The notes: generated by a model from the sequence alone, not told the origin. A DNA stretch of 64,000 nucleotides from Rutstroemia sp. NJR-2017a BVV2 (GCA_002946415.1 NJPS01000038.1:186001-250000), one strand, 5' to 3'. Counted from the first letter of the stretch, positions 44,411 through 57,067 are shown. A program made the numbers and translations.

Positions 44411-44727
44411 AACTGGGTGGGAATTGCAGCGCGACTGGGAATGGGAAGTGCAATTGCAATTCGACCGCACGCGATTTGCCCGTACTTTGTAGACGCTGCA
44501 GCAGACAATTCTGGGTCTCTGTGCGCGTGCGGTGTTCGATGTGGTGCGGTGGTGTGTGGGTGGATGTGCAGCTAGGTGCAGGTGGTATTGGAAAATAGCT
44601 GGTAAGTCTTACATGTACCTAGACCAGGTACTTACTGCAGGGTTACACGCTGATGAAATTCAATTGATTGTTTCGTCTCCTCTCGATCTTTTTACTCGTA
44701 CCAGTCAGTACGATCCCCTCGGTGCAA

Positions 44728-44760
44728 GCAGAACTAGCAGAACTAGCAGAACTAGCAGAA
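44728..44760. repeat. 9-bp tandem repeat GCAGAACTA
   Basis: Three complete units and one partial unit, perfectly conserved. Confidence 0.9.
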
Positions 44761-45482
44761 ACTATCCGTACCACAACCAACGATGAATGCTCTTTGTCCC
44801 ACGCCAATTGCCAATTGAGGAAAAGTCAATGCCTTCCAAGGTTGGACCTATGTTCCACTTTCTGCTCCAAAGTTACTGGGAAGGACCTCAATGCAATACA
44901 ATACGATTGAGAGGTGTTGGTAGTTGGTTGTAACTTTGGCCGACTGGTGGTGGGTTGGTGTAGAGCGCGCGATGTCGTGTGTGGCGAGGACGTGTTTGTG
45001 AGGTCGTTGATTTACCTGGATCATCCACCGGGTGCGTACAGTGCAGCAATGTCACGCGCCGGACCAGCTCGTATACTTGGACGAGTCAATGAGCAGGCTG
45101 GAACAGTTCAGTTGGAAAGTTGGACGGGCGAAATATGAAAGCGGAAGGTCGTGAAGGAGAAGAGGAAGAAGAAAGAGAAATCCGTGATAGCAAGAGAAGA
45201 CAGAAAAGAACAGCGAGTCGGCGTGGCCGTATAAATACCTATCAATGCTTCATACTATTTTCTAGGTGGTCATCTTTACTCTGCCTCGTCTGCCTTAGTT
45301 ACCATTACCGGCAGAGAGGTTCCAACCAATCTATCTAGTACAATCGGCCGTCTCAAACCGCCGCATTTTCTGACAGTCCAAAGAGGCACAATCCAAAAAG
45401 TTACTCCGTTGGAATGGGATCGGATGGCGAGGACATCACTTTCATTGGGTGATTGGGCAGTGGATTGGCAAGCTGATTATTT

Positions 45483-45504
45483 TGGTGTTGGTGTTGGTGT
45501 TGGT
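45483..45504. repeat. TGGTGT hexamer repeat
   Basis: Three and a half perfect TGGTGT units. Confidence 0.85.
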
Positions 45505-45835
45505 ATGGAAAATGCTTTTGCCAGCCCTGTTGTGCTTTGCTCTGCCCTGCTCTGCACTCTCTCTACTTCGTTTACGAGGGAGGATACCAATCTTCTCACC
45601 CAGCACCAATTACGGCACATGTCTCTGGATGAGATCCTGTTTGCTACTAAGGTGCTTCGTACGGAGGATATGTTTGCGCCTTACAGATGCATCTTGATAC
45701 TTGCACCGGGGGCCAGTCGTACCATGAATTGAAATATGGCAAAATATGGCAACTCTGACTGATCATCGCTGTCCCCGGTCCGTCACTGTGCCTTTCGTTT
45801 CTCGTTTCTGACACCATTTCCTTTCTCCCCGGTCG

Positions 45836-45870
45836 TCCCTGTCTTCCCTGTCTTCCCTGTCTTCCCTGTC
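45836..45870. repeat. 9-bp tandem repeat CCTGTCTTC
   Basis: Three perfect units plus partial flanks. Confidence 0.85.
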
Positions 45871-48800
45871 CGTGTGTCTCATTTCTTACCCGCACCTCTC
45901 GAGCCTCCCCCTGCTCCTTCACCCCCTGCTGGTGTCGGAACATTGTACGAAGTACCACTGGGATCCAGATTGGCGGAGCCGGGGTTGAGGATGGTGTACC
46001 GTAACCTTACCGGTACAAAGCTTCTCTGTTCGTCCCAAGGTCGGTTATGTCGCTCTCTTCCCTTTTCCTGTCTTGCCTTCTTTAGTCCACCTCGTCATTC
46101 TCATCCGCAGCTCTGATACTTGGTACAGTGCAGTAGCGGTAATTTGAGTTCATACTATAATATGAACACATATTACCGCATTCCTTCTTCGAAAGATCTG
46201 GATGGATGGGAAAGCTGTGCCCTAACCATCCCATTTCCCGGGTGCCCGCTTTTCATTGGGGCGTATCTACGTTGTGGGTGAGGTTGAGGATGAAGCTATT
46301 TTCGATCCGTCAACCGCAGTATCCAGCTGGAAAGGAGGTCATTTAGAATGAGCGGATAGCTGGGTTAATTTCACGAGTAGACGAATCCATCGTGCGAATG
46401 AATGGTATGGGGACATACATTACATTCTTGGGCGGCCTTTCCCCCACCTCTTCAGACCTACTCGTATACGTTACTCTTTCTGGTTTGTTACTTCGCACCA
46501 GCGGCGTAGACGTACCCTTTCAGAGACTCCATGTCTCCATTTCCAACACAATCAATCATGGTACTCTACTTGACAATTTGTACATGTCGCGCAAGATCTT
46601 GGACCCTCAGTTGAATTGATTGGCTGAGACTTTACTTACTCTGCGTCTTACTTTGAAGTAGATTGTTTCGCAATAAATGGAGCTCTGTCTTCCTGTTCAT
46701 ATCGGCATCGGGCATCGCGCCAACGTCAAACCAGCGTACCAACGGACTGGTCGATGAATCTCGGCGCATCTAATATTGGTTAGTAATTTATTTTGTTACC
46801 ACGTCCAGACAGTACTTCGTACTGGTGTGGTAAGAATTAAGGCGCACTGCAGTCTGCGACTGAGGCCTGTGTTAATCTTCAGGCATTATCCTTTCGTCCT
46901 GCAGCACTTAAGGCCAATACCAAGTTTTGGTTCGTTGCCCTACCAAAATATCGAGAACTACGAAATATCCTTGTTGAACATATCTGCTGCCAACTTTGGT
47001 AACCATTGGAATGCTCTCATGGACAGATATGCATGAAATGCATGACTGGCCAATTGACTTCAATTTTGTCTAGACTCACGTTCAACGTTCGTCCGTCCAG
47101 CAAGTTCCGGGACTCTCTTTCTCACCCATCCTATTCTTTCTGCCATATCCAGACATTCTCCGGAGAGTGGTCAGCAATGCTAGGATTGCCAAATCCAGAA
47201 TAGCAATGGGCTATTTCTTCTTTCTGACACTGCGGGAAAGGGAAATACTGACCACATCTTCTTTCGGTCCACATGTCAACCCAATTGAGCCCCATTTCCT
47301 GGCTCGCTCCGTCCAAAACCAACGTCTACAACAGAAAGCGAGTCATTGTACATATTGTACTGGTACATCACGTCGCTACCATCACTCGTGCATTCCTATT
47401 GCTCTACCCTGTACTTCTTAGAACCGGCCAGGCTCTCTCTTTGTACGCTGTAAGGTGGTAGGATCCAATTTGGGATCTTCAGCACTATAAAAATCATCTG
47501 CCACGATCCAACACTCTATCATTTCAACTCATCTTACCGCTATTCTTGATCATATAAGCTCGTTCCCAACTGAATGGTACGCCTTGCCAGAGGCCCGGAT
47601 CGATTTTACGAGCACTTGTCGGTGTAGACCTCATTGGCACACGTTCAGAAGCTGAGAAGCTTTCAGAAATCGATACGGAACACGATGCATATAATGCATA
47701 ACTGCATATGCATCCTGCAGGAAACCGTGGAGAGCAACTACTGCAGCAGTGCAGCTTAATCATGGATAAAGTTTGACACCGTGTCACACCGCTCAAGTTC
47801 AATAATGACTTCTTCCACTCCGGGTTATTGTCTGCGATCGGGCTATGACTACGACATCTTATCGCTATTGCCGCGATAACCTCCCGATCAGTTCTACCAT
47901 TTCCCCATTCTTGCTCTATTTGCTGCGGAGTCCTCTCATGATCCGCTACGTAGAGCCCCTCCCGGTCTCCTCGTCACCGGTGGGATGAGATTGAAGTAGC
48001 CATTGTCAAACACCTTAGGATTTTTCAGAAATACCAAGCTTGGTGGCTTTTTCGCATTTCAAGCTGAGAGAATGAGCGCGTCACAGAATACGACTATTGT
48101 CACCAGCATTCACGCCCTCTCCCGTTTTTTCTTTTTCAAGAAACCAGGATTTCATTGGATCCACCTCGTCAGATGCACCCGACAGTTTGGTAACCTGTGG
48201 AGACAGCTAAGGTGTACAGGGATACAGAAATGTATCACATGGCACACCCATCTTTACCTTATCCACAGCCACTTCCATGATTCCATCCTGTCAGATTTAA
48301 AGGCTATGGATTCGGGCAAGGACCGGGCTCGGAATTAGACTTCATACTTGCCCAGGAGCGCAGTGACCAGACAGCTCTCCTTTGTTGTACGAAGACGATT
48401 ACCGACATCAAATAACACACTTTTATCCGAGCCATTGAACTTCCTGTCTCATTGAAAACTCAATTCCACCGGGATCCTATACAATTCACACCATTCTAGA
48501 TCAGTAAGAGTGACACTGAGTGTCCTACAATCTAAATCACAACAACAGGCGGGCTTACAAAGAAATTCCGGTTGCCCTTTCCACCGAGACCTCAAACCTT
48601 TCTTGATCCTACCATAGGTAGCCATACTCCGCCGTAAAGCGCGCTGGTCCTAATGACAGCACTATCGTGAAGATCCTTCGATACGGGAGATTACTGATTA
48701 TTCTACAAAATTTAAAGTATAATGAAGGAGTCCGACGAACCTTTAGGGGTATACAAGTCCATGGCACTGGGATTGTGCTTCGTTTAACAACATTCGTGGC

Positions 48801-51800
48801 GCGGCACTGAGACTTTCCTCAAATTTTCTGATACGATCGATCGGGAAGTATCGAGGCGTTTTTCGGTACAACAGTACCTCCCTACTGTGAGAACATTTCT
48901 ACTATGAACTCCTATCACACTTGCAAAACACACTATGTTTTGCTGGGAGGACTTGGCCCCACAACGTCACTTAGACATAAGGCCGGGGATAGTGGATTGT
49001 CTCAAATCTTGTACTTCTAAATATGATTATGCAGCCTCCCGTCTTCTCGACCCATTTTGATGGTTAGCCTAGGGTATCCTAGAACACTGGCGGCCGCCAA
49101 ATGTTTCTGAACGATGAACCTTCTTGCGATATTTGGCATAACTAACCTCCAACACAACCGTTTACCAAAAGAGGGTTCCTTCCCGGGATGCCGAGACAGC
49201 ACTTGCTAGATGACAGGCTATTCGTGTGTTCCAACAATCACCAACTAATGGGGCGTACATACCAACATCACACTGAAGGACCCTAGGAAGATCTTACTAG
49301 TGCTGCTTTCCCCTCACTTCCGGGACCAGCAGGATGTCTCTTCTCTTAAATTACTTACCACACCTCATCTAGTGTCTCCCCGAGTCAACTGTTGGAATGA
49401 TTGGTGCGACCGAGTCGCTGGAACTATTGGGTATCACATGCAACCAATATACTTCGCATACAACGCATTGCTTTAACACTTTTTCGTTTTTCTTGTGCAG
49501 ACTTCTGCACGTCTTCCAGCCTAGTCAAAAGATCCCCCACCACCATTTTGGGAAGACCGCATGAAACAGCTCGTACTACGGGAGAATTTTCTTCTTACTC
49601 GCGTTGTAAGACTCGAGAGCAGTGAGCGAACCTCGTTCGTCACGACGGACCCGACGTTATGGATCGAAGGATTTAGCCCCTGCTAAGGAAGCTCTGAAAT
49701 GTCAGCCGGCTCAAAGTTCTTGTGGGATTGGAGTCGTGATTGGCTGCTATTACAGTCTACATGCGCTCGTTCATGCATCCAATATTTTCACTCACTTGAT
49801 TGGTGTGGCTGTCGGCCAGTGTCGGGCAAGACTTTTCTCATTGGTTCTGGTGTAGAGTCAATTCGCAATAGTTCGTTCGGCTCGCACCGCGCTTAGATCA
49901 AAGTAAAGGGGGACATTCGGTGAACGTACTGTCGGCCCCGTCAGCATTGTCAGCCTTGATGCAGCCACCAAATGGTACCATTATGATGGGAGTAATCGCC
50001 GAGGTACTGTACAAGCTGAGGAGCGTGGAGTATTCCGGTCATGATACATCACCAATACATGTATCATTCATTAGTCGGAGACCAGTCGGAGACCAGTCGG
50101 ATAATCACTGATGTCAAGCCCCGCTGTTGTAATCTCAACAAGATCTCGCACTGGCCAAACCATATTTCTTGGTCTCCTTGAAAGTACCTTCGTAAAGACT
50201 CGCTGGCATGACCAATCAAACATGCAATATACATGTACAGTACAGAGTTCACTTCGCCCACGCAGCCATGACCAGCGCGCTGTTTCTCCTCAAGAAAAGG
50301 CATCCCATTTTCGAAACGCAGACATATATCCAAAACAGATAGAAGTTACCTCTGAAGCCACGTGGTCCATCAGCAAACCATCTAGACACTGCGACTTCTT
50401 ACCGCATACTGATTTCAGAAGTACTGAGGATGGAAGTGTCCATCGAACATCGTATAGAATCTGACAGGTGGCAGTACCACATGTGGCTTGCAGTCAGCCA
50501 AAAATGCCATGCATCCAACCCTCCAAGGCCAGGCAAGGTTGCGCGGTCTTACTACAAAACAAACGCCTCCATTACATCATTCTCCGCAATCAAATCAGCC
50601 CGCTCAAGGGAATTCCCGCCCGCAGTTTAGGTTAGTTAAGTTCTTAGTTTCTAGAAAAGGAAAATGAAAAAGCCCCCGAGCGTCGGCTGAATGACAACTC
50701 AGCATATGGCGCGCTCCTACGCTACGAATTTTCTGGAACATGCCTCTCCGTAAGATATGCAACAAACGTAAGTTTTTCATACAGGAAGGCAAGAGCACAG
50801 CACATGCATCCTCGGCTCCGCTCCGCTCCGGAAAGGCGCAGATGCGAGATGCACTGTGCGTAAATTTGTCAGCGCTTGCTTGTTTGGATGGATGGGTGGG
50901 AGATCTGTGGCGTTTTTCGGCGGGTGTGGGTTTTTGCGTTGCGTGCTTGGTTTACCGCTACTTTACTTTGCTTTGCTTTGATTTATCTACTTACGTTTTG
51001 ATGCTCGTAACAGGGACAAGGTTTGTTCAACGGGGGATGGGAGGGTAAATCTTATGTTAGATTGGATTTGGATCTGGGGCACGTGTGATGGGTGTTATGT
51101 ATGTTGTCTTCTTGGATCTATTTATGGATGAGTGGTAACTTTTCGTATTGGATTCGTGCAAGTCTGCTAGGATCGTCAGACATAATTCTATGGTCCTGGG
51201 ATATTTCGAAAACTGTGTGCTCTGCTTTCTCCGTTAAAAGTTCTCTTGTTTCCCTGTGGTTGCCGTGAGCTTGCGCCAACGTATGCTCATCTTGCTTCGA
51301 AGAGCAGAAGTGTGATTGGTTTGCAAGAGTCTTCAATCTGGGTCTATTTTCAATGTTCGATGCTGAAAGCTAGGACCTTTCCCTGATGGCCTCGGTTTCC
51401 TTTTCCGAGGACACCAGTTCGTTGTCTGTCATCTATTTACCTGCCGGCGGTGTTTGTGGTGAGCGCTGAGTTGCCCATGATGCCGTTTATCTCCTAACAA
51501 GGGAAGTCTCGTCAAATCTCTCAAAGGACGAGGTCGAGCGGCATGCAAATATTTAAGATCAAAGCCAGTAGTATCACGCAGAATAAGGGGTAGTTGATTA
51601 CATGAATTTGATGACGCCGACTGCGTGGTTGAAGGGCACAATGATACACTCAGTGATTTATTCGTTTTTATTAACAGGAGAAAATAGCACAATGGAACCG
51701 TCTTGCTTACATGTATTTTGGTAGGAGTTGATTTATATTAGGTGTTGCGTTTTTTTGAGGGAGAGTTTAAGAAAGAGATGAATAAAGGGATTAGGTAAGT

Positions 51801-51997
51801 AGGAGGTTGAATGGGGAAATTGAATGCAAGAACTGGAAAGATGAGGAATTCAATAACGGACTGGGCATAACAAAAGATAAAGGACTGAAGGAAAAACTAG
51901 AAAGAGGAAAAATTGCGCGACTACGTCCAGCTTCTTACCTTCCATGCTTGTTACTAATCCGCACCTCACTAAACCATACCTTTCCGCGGCCTTAAAC

Positions 51998-52735
51998 TCA
52001 TGCAAGATTGGACCACAAACGTTCAATCCTCTCCTCTCGCTCCATTCTCTGAGCCCTCAGCTTCCGCTTCTGGACGCTCTTCCAACGCAGTCGTTCTATC
52101 TCCTCCCGGTCCATACCAGTTGCCTCGGCCTCGGCGAGCTCCATGCTCTTCTTCCGCTCGCCATTCTCCCGCATTAGACGGTGAATTTTCGCATGTACCT
52201 TCCTATCTTCTTCCTCATCGTCGTGCTTCATCTTTTTCTTTCGCTCCTCTCGGCTCCGCTGGATTCGTGCCACTGCTGCGCAGCGCTGTTCGAATTCGGC
52301 GTTCTCGGCTATGTCCGCTTGCTGCTTCCTCGATAGCCTCCTACGGCTCATGGCATACTCGATTCGCTCTTGTCGAATTCTTTCGGCACGCTCCTGCTCT
52401 CTCCTCTGCACTGTGGCTTGGGTTTCTTGGATCAGGTGGTCTATTTCTTCGTCAGTAATGCCTGGTTTGCTGCGAGGATTAATGATGGGAGCTTGTTTCT
52501 CCTCTTTAATCTCTCCTGGCTCCGTATCAAAGCTGTGATAAGAAGCTGTCTCCATTTCCTCGTCTAGTTGTCGCTCCTGCATCTCCTTTGCCATGATACA
52601 ATCCACGCAGTCATCTTCGAGAGGACGGGGAAGTGGAAAGATATGCCGGCAGACAAGTGAGGTCTCTCCGCGAGAGACCCACTCGACACTCTTTTCATGG
52701 CCACATTTGTGGACGAAGGTGATTAGGTTGCACAT
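51998..52735 (-). CDS. Met-Cys family protein A, charged coiled-coil
   Basis: A single-exon 245-residue protein. The N-terminus MCNLITFVHKCGHEKSVEWV, with Cys2, Cys11 and His13, then a Cys at 29 and a CVDC pair at 43-46, looks like a small metal-binding head. From about residue 95 to the end it is almost continuous Arg/Glu/Lys-rich helix (REQERAERIRQERIEYAMSR, REERKKKMKHDDEEEDRK), probably coiled coil. The start pattern Met-Cys-x(8)-Cys-x-Cys/His is shared with the next two minus-strand genes, so I treat the three as a family. The ATG is the first in frame and follows an A-rich context. The function is unknown; a protein- or nucleic-acid-binding adaptor would be guesswork. Confidence 0.72.
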   Translation of the reverse strand: MCNLITFVHKCGHEKSVEWVSRGETSLVCRHIFPLPRPLEDDCVDCIMAKEMQERQLDEEMETASYHSFDTEPGEIKEEKQAPIINPRSKPGITDEEIDHLIQETQATVQRREQERAERIRQERIEYAMSRRRLSRKQQADIAENAEFEQRCAAVARIQRSREERKKKMKHDDEEEDRKVHAKIHRLMRENGERKKSMELAEAEATGMDREEIERLRWKSVQKRKLRAQRMEREERIERLWSNLA

Positions 52736-53403
52736 TTTGACGATCTTTGCTTTTTTAAGAAAGCTCTAGAAAAGCGATTCAGAGGCTGAAAGATTTATGG
52801 AGCAGATAGCTAAGAGGTTGTGCTGAGCTACGATGATGAACTGTCAATGTCGTTTAAGATGGAATATGGCGAGGTAGATATAGCCATCGAATGCTGTCTG
52901 AACGCTGCTGTACGGGATTGTTCACTAAGTGTGTTCACGTTCACCGTTGTTCATCATAGTCTGTGGGTAAAGACACAAGGACATAGTTAGTTTGCTAACA
53001 AAGACACATTGTGAAACAATTGATGGGTTGTCAACAAAGAAGCTTACTTGGATTTTTGTTGTCTACATTGGCCATATATAATCTGTTTCTATTCTTCTCG
53101 CTCAACCTTCAAAGCTTCAGCAACGCTTTTTTCTAATTTTCTTCTTCCCCAAACCCCTCTATGATATCCCACTGCAATCTTTGAGATATACACCACCCCG
53201 TCGACTTCATCTTCTTCACAATCTTCGGTCAAGGAGTCTTCACATTTTTACAAATCACTGTTCATGTACTCTAGTAAATTTGGTTATCAATATTCAATAT
53301 ATATTCTCTCGCAAGTCTCTCCACATTCCACACTCCTCCGAATCTCATCCAAAACAACGCTCGATCCACCTCTCCTTCCTGCATTCTATTGGACTCAAAT
53401 TCC
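52736..53403. other. Spacer between Met-Cys genes A and B
   Basis: The promoter of gene A lies here. From 53.1 kb the plus strand is CT-rich and AT-rich. No gene is supported. Confidence 0.5.
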
Positions 53404-53628
53404 TCAATAATTATTAGAACCATGCTTCTGTGCCGCCGCCTCTCGTTCTCTCTTCTTCTTCTGCTCGTAGGCCGGATAGTCCTCACGGAAGTATTCCTTG
53501 AAAGACTGGTAATAACTGCAAGCTCGAGTGAAAGCCGGTTCATTGCCTCGACAGTCGTCGTAGTGTATTTGGCGGGGTTCGCCTCCTGAGCAGTGGCAGC
53601 GGTAGAAGTAGAAGTATTCTTTGCACAT
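53404..53628 (-). CDS. Met-Cys family protein B, short
   Basis: A 74-residue single-exon ORF with ATG at 53628. It begins MCKEYFYFYRCHCSGGEPRQ and has Cys2, Cys11, Cys13, Cys26 and Cys37. It then shares the pattern Cys-x-(Gly)-Asn-(x)-Phe-Thr-Arg-Ala-Cys with protein C. The tail is a short basic helix (EQKKKREREAAAQKHGSN). The shared Cys spacing with its two neighbours is the reason I accept so short an ORF. It may be a truncated or minimal member that has lost the long charged helix. There is no signal peptide or membrane segment. Confidence 0.65.
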   Translation of the reverse strand: MCKEYFYFYRCHCSGGEPRQIHYDDCRGNEPAFTRACSYYQSFKEYFREDYPAYEQKKKREREAAAQKHGSNNY

Positions 53629-54803
53629 CTTGGGGGTGGCTGTTTTTGGTGTGAATGCTAGATGGGGGGCTTGTGGGTTGAGGGTTGAGCGTTTGCAGAG
53701 GATATGGTGTGGATGGTGATTCTAAGATTGGGGAGTCTCGAGGGAAGATATGGGTTGTTCTTCTGTAATGACTTTGTTCATAATCTCCTTGGAATCCTAT
53801 GTATAGAGGTGGACATTGAGTTCCTTCGTATACAGTGTAGACTGTGTACTCGAATTACTACTTGTGCTTATACAGGATTGTTGTTCTGTAGTGCGTTGTA
53901 GGTGATCCAGAAGGAGAAGGGAGGATGAGAATTCTGCTCAGTCGAAAATAAGTCAACGGTATTATATATGACTACGTTACGGGATCATCTGATTCATCTC
54001 CAAGCTGTTTAGTGAATCGATAATGAGGTTGCTGCAAATGACTGATGGTATATGTCGGAATCAGATCCAAAATGACAACGGAGAGTGTCATTCATGCAGT
54101 GTAGGACTAATAACGGCATTCATAGAATTCTGTAGGGTTAGTTAGCACATGAGGAGGGGTTTTTATAATGGCCTCCCTCAACCCTTCGCTTAGAAGAACC
54201 AGCCTACCTGAATCAAGAACAATCACCTTCCATCTAGACGTGATTCAGTGCCACGGATTAGAACTTTAAACTCACAGTATAGATGGTCGAAAGAGTACAT
54301 TGCGAAAGAAAGTTACGTGTCCGAAAGAATCGAGTGTAAAATTCCACGCGAGCTAGGCAAAGTCACAGACTTGGCCGAAATAACATCGAAAGAAAAGCAT
54401 CGTCCTAGAATATTGTCCTTGCGACAGATACATGATTCCCCGATATGATTCAGTGAATATCTAAATGTCCAAAAACGAAATTTGGGGTCAAGGTAAATTA
54501 CGAGTAGTGTTGAAGCCTATAGTAGTGTTGATATTCGTCCTAGCGAGCTCCTCCTCTAGCACTTCTCTACTAAACTAGAAAAGTGAACTCGGAATCCTAG
54601 GACATTTGCGAGCATCTAATGCGTATTTTATTCACGAAGTCAAAAATAGTTTACACAGAATTAGGAAAGAAAATATAGGGGATATTGAATATGAATTTGA
54701 ATTCGGGGTCGATCTCAGGCTCGGAAGCATTTTTTTGTGCTTTTAGTTTTTATGAAGGCTTGTGGAATAGGGGGTGGAGAATAAAATGAGAGAAATAAGA
54801 GAA
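53629..54803. other. Spacer between Met-Cys genes B and C
   Basis: Mixed AT-leaning sequence with no frame over 66 codons. I see nothing in it beyond flanking regulatory DNA. Confidence 0.5.
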
Positions 54804-55349
54804 CTAATAAATGAAAGACCGAATGAGAGATGAATCAAGAGGTTGACTCACTTCTATTTCTTCTTCACTTCTCCTATTTCGTCCCAGTCGTCTGGCCTTT
54901 TCCCTCGCCAACCAATCGTATCTCTCACGGTTGTAAAAAGCCGCCGCAGTATCCATCGCCGCGAGCTTCATCTTCGCATCCTCGATCTGCTTCGGCAGAT
55001 TCATCTGTCTTTCCTCCCTCTCAATCTTCCTCTGTTTGCTGATCTTGAGCGCTTCATCCCGCTCCTCGTTTATCCGCCTGACCTCCGGTAATGTCTTTTC
55101 GAGCTGCATGTAGAATCTCAACTCGTCTTTGATCAAATCGTCCGGGGGGCGGTTGGGTAAGTATTGCCAGGTAATGCAGGCTCGGCATATAGCTCCATAT
55201 CCTTCGGGTATGAGGAAGCTTTCTCGGGCTACATATTCGATGCAGGCTCGGGTGAAGACTCGTTGGTTGCAGTTTTGTATGCGCTGAGTGGGAGGGGGTA
55301 AGTCGGTCTTGCACCCGCATCTTCGGTTGTAGAAAATCTCCTGGCACAT
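54804..55349 (-). CDS. Met-Cys family protein C
   Basis: A 181-residue single-exon ORF with ATG at 55349. It begins MCQEIFYNRRCGCKTDLPPP, with Cys2, Cys11 and Cys13. Cys27 and Cys36 (FTRACIEY) follow, then a further CRAC pair near residues 55-58, giving seven cysteines in the first 60 residues and suggesting a zinc-binding head. The rest is Arg/Glu/Lys-rich helix (NEERDEALKISKQRKIERE, RYDWLAREKARRLGRNRR). It matches protein B over the whole Cys region and protein A at the start and in the charged tail. The function is unknown. Confidence 0.72.
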   Translation of the reverse strand: MCQEIFYNRRCGCKTDLPPPTQRIQNCNQRVFTRACIEYVARESFLIPEGYGAICRACITWQYLPNRPPDDLIKDELRFYMQLEKTLPEVRRINEERDEALKISKQRKIEREERQMNLPKQIEDAKMKLAAMDTAAAFYNRERYDWLAREKARRLGRNRRSEEEIEVSQPLDSSLIRSFIY

Positions 55350-55726
55350 TTTGGTAAGTGTGGAACGGAAGGCTTCGGGTTTGAAGGGGTGTAGCTGTAG
55401 GTAGGTTTCTTACTTAGAAAGATTTGCCGATTCGATGAATGTTAATTAGATCAACAAGTGCTCGTGGAATGATGGGAAAGATATACCATTCTTTTGAATT
55501 GTTCAGAGTTATTGTTACAAGTATAAACATCGAACAATCATGTTGCAAAACAAAGCATGAATCACACAACAATTGAACAAAGCAAAGATGACGAATATAT
55601 CAGCGATGAAAAGTTCTGTAAAATCAACCATCATAGAAAAGATATCCACAGCTTCATCAAATAGATCCTGATTCCTCTTTCCTGTATTTTCACCGTAGAA
55701 AAATAAGTAAGAATTTAGACTACAAG
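55350..55726. promoter_or_regulatory. Divergent promoter region
   Basis: A 377-bp region between Met-Cys gene C (-) and the Gln/Gly/Ser-rich gene (+). It must serve both. No specific site could be assigned. Confidence 0.5.
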
Positions 55727-56422
55727 ATGTCTTCCAACAGAGGACACAGAGAACACAGAAGCCGCCGTACGCATAGCGTTTTCACCCCAGACCAAACTGT
55801 CTCTAGAGGTCTTGCTGCTCATGCTCCTGACGCATCTTCCAGCGGCACTTACAACCCAGCAGTAACCTCTTCCGCTCAATATAGTGCTACCACAACTCAA
55901 GCTCCCTACAACAGTTCTACATCAGGATATGCTACCTACAGCTCTCCTGCAGCCGCTTCACCCGGCAGTGGCAGTGGTAGCGGCGGATACACTCCTACAC
56001 CCGGAGGCGGAACGATGTCTGGACAACCCATCACATATCAGGGGAACACTTATGCTGGATCCGGCATCAACCAGTCTAGACTAACCGCAGCGTACGATCC
56101 TCCCACCAATCAGACCCAACCCGATGGTAGAAACCTCCAATATGTTGGGTTTAGCGGTGGCCCCGACGATAACCCAATTGATCAGCCACAAGCAGTTCGT
56201 GCTGATGGTTATTATGGTGGAGCGGACGGTAGGACTTGGATTCCATGTGCGCCAGCGCAACAACAGCAGCTAGCGGCGCAGGAACAGCAGCGTCAATGGC
56301 AGCAATGGCAGCAGCAATATGGAGCGCAATCGCAGCAACAACAGCAACAGCAACAATATCCTCCTTCCTCCTCTGAACAATACTACGGATCCAGCAGCTA
56401 TGGTGGCGGCTATGGGCAATAG
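55727..56422 (+). CDS. Gln/Gly/Ser-rich low-complexity protein
   Basis: A single-exon 231-residue ORF from ATG (context CAAGATG) to TAG. After a basic start (MSSNRGHREHRSRRTHSVF) the chain is Ser/Thr/Gly/Tyr-rich to about residue 150. It then has a compact stretch LQYVGFSGGPDDNPIDQPQ and GGADGRTWIPC, then a Gln-rich run (two QQQ tracts and WQQWQQQYG), and ends in Ser-Tyr-Gly. The composition is prion-like. The segment around residues 130-175 is the only part that looks folded. No family is recognised. The length and clean start support a real gene. Confidence 0.65.
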   Translation: MSSNRGHREHRSRRTHSVFTPDQTVSRGLAAHAPDASSSGTYNPAVTSSAQYSATTTQAPYNSSTSGYATYSSPAAASPGSGSGSGGYTPTPGGGTMSGQPITYQGNTYAGSGINQSRLTAAYDPPTNQTQPDGRNLQYVGFSGGPDDNPIDQPQAVRADGYYGGADGRTWIPCAPAQQQQLAAQEQQRQWQQWQQQYGAQSQQQQQQQQYPPSSSEQYYGSSSYGGGYGQ

Positions 56423-57067
56423 GTCAAAGGAAAATAGAAGGTAAATCTCATATCCTCACCCGACAGAGATACTACTCTATACCTAGATCCTGATCCGAAA
56501 AAAGATTGCGATATTTTCTAACATAGAACTCTCTATCTCACCCAAAACAAAAAACAAAACAAAAAATGCGTTGATTTTAGAACCCAAATATTCCTAGTAC
56601 TCTTGCTCTCTCCCCGCTCTATGATTTCTCACTTCCAGCTCCTCTCCCAAACCTCCACTTCCCTCTCATAACTTCCCTCCTCCCACCAACGCACTCTACC
56701 TTTCCGACATACTCTCCGCCAAGTTACACGCACTTTGCCAGATAAACCGCAACCTTCAACTCAGTCTCCTGCCTCCCTTCATAACCACCAAAAGTCCGAA
56801 CTCAAGCACCTCGCTCACTCACTCACTCACTCACTCTTCCAGACACAACAAGTAACGACGAACACAACCGGATGGAGTCATCCCTACTAAAGTTCTCTTT
56901 GAATGAAATTTCAATGATACCAACACAACAAATCTAATGATTTCGAAGGTTACTTCAATTCTTAGTAAGTATTTAGCAGTCTTATAGATATTCGAATCTC
57001 TTTTTCTTTTCGATTTTGACCCAAGTTTTGGTATGATAAGGAAGCCCCCGTGGCCCCCACAGGGCCG
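56423..57067. other. Intergenic region
   Basis: 3' flank of the Gln-rich gene, then pyrimidine-rich DNA with a CTCA tetramer run at 56812-56835. No gene supported. Confidence 0.5.
56812..56835. repeat. CTCA tetramer microsatellite
   Basis: About five tandem CTCA units, within a CT-rich stretch. Confidence 0.8.

Larger units (their letters stand above)
42925..51997. other. Nine-kilobase gene-poor region
   Basis: Apart from the probable missing first exon of the methyltransferase near 43.0 kb, I found no gene. Frames are at most about 117 codons, mostly without ATG, and change strand and phase at random. The left part (43.5-45.9 kb) is dense in short tandem repeats. The middle (46-50.7 kb) is mixed sequence with no visible repeat family. 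A small tandem of AGTCGGAGACC lies near 50080, and CTTTG repeats near 50960. Confidence 0.5.
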
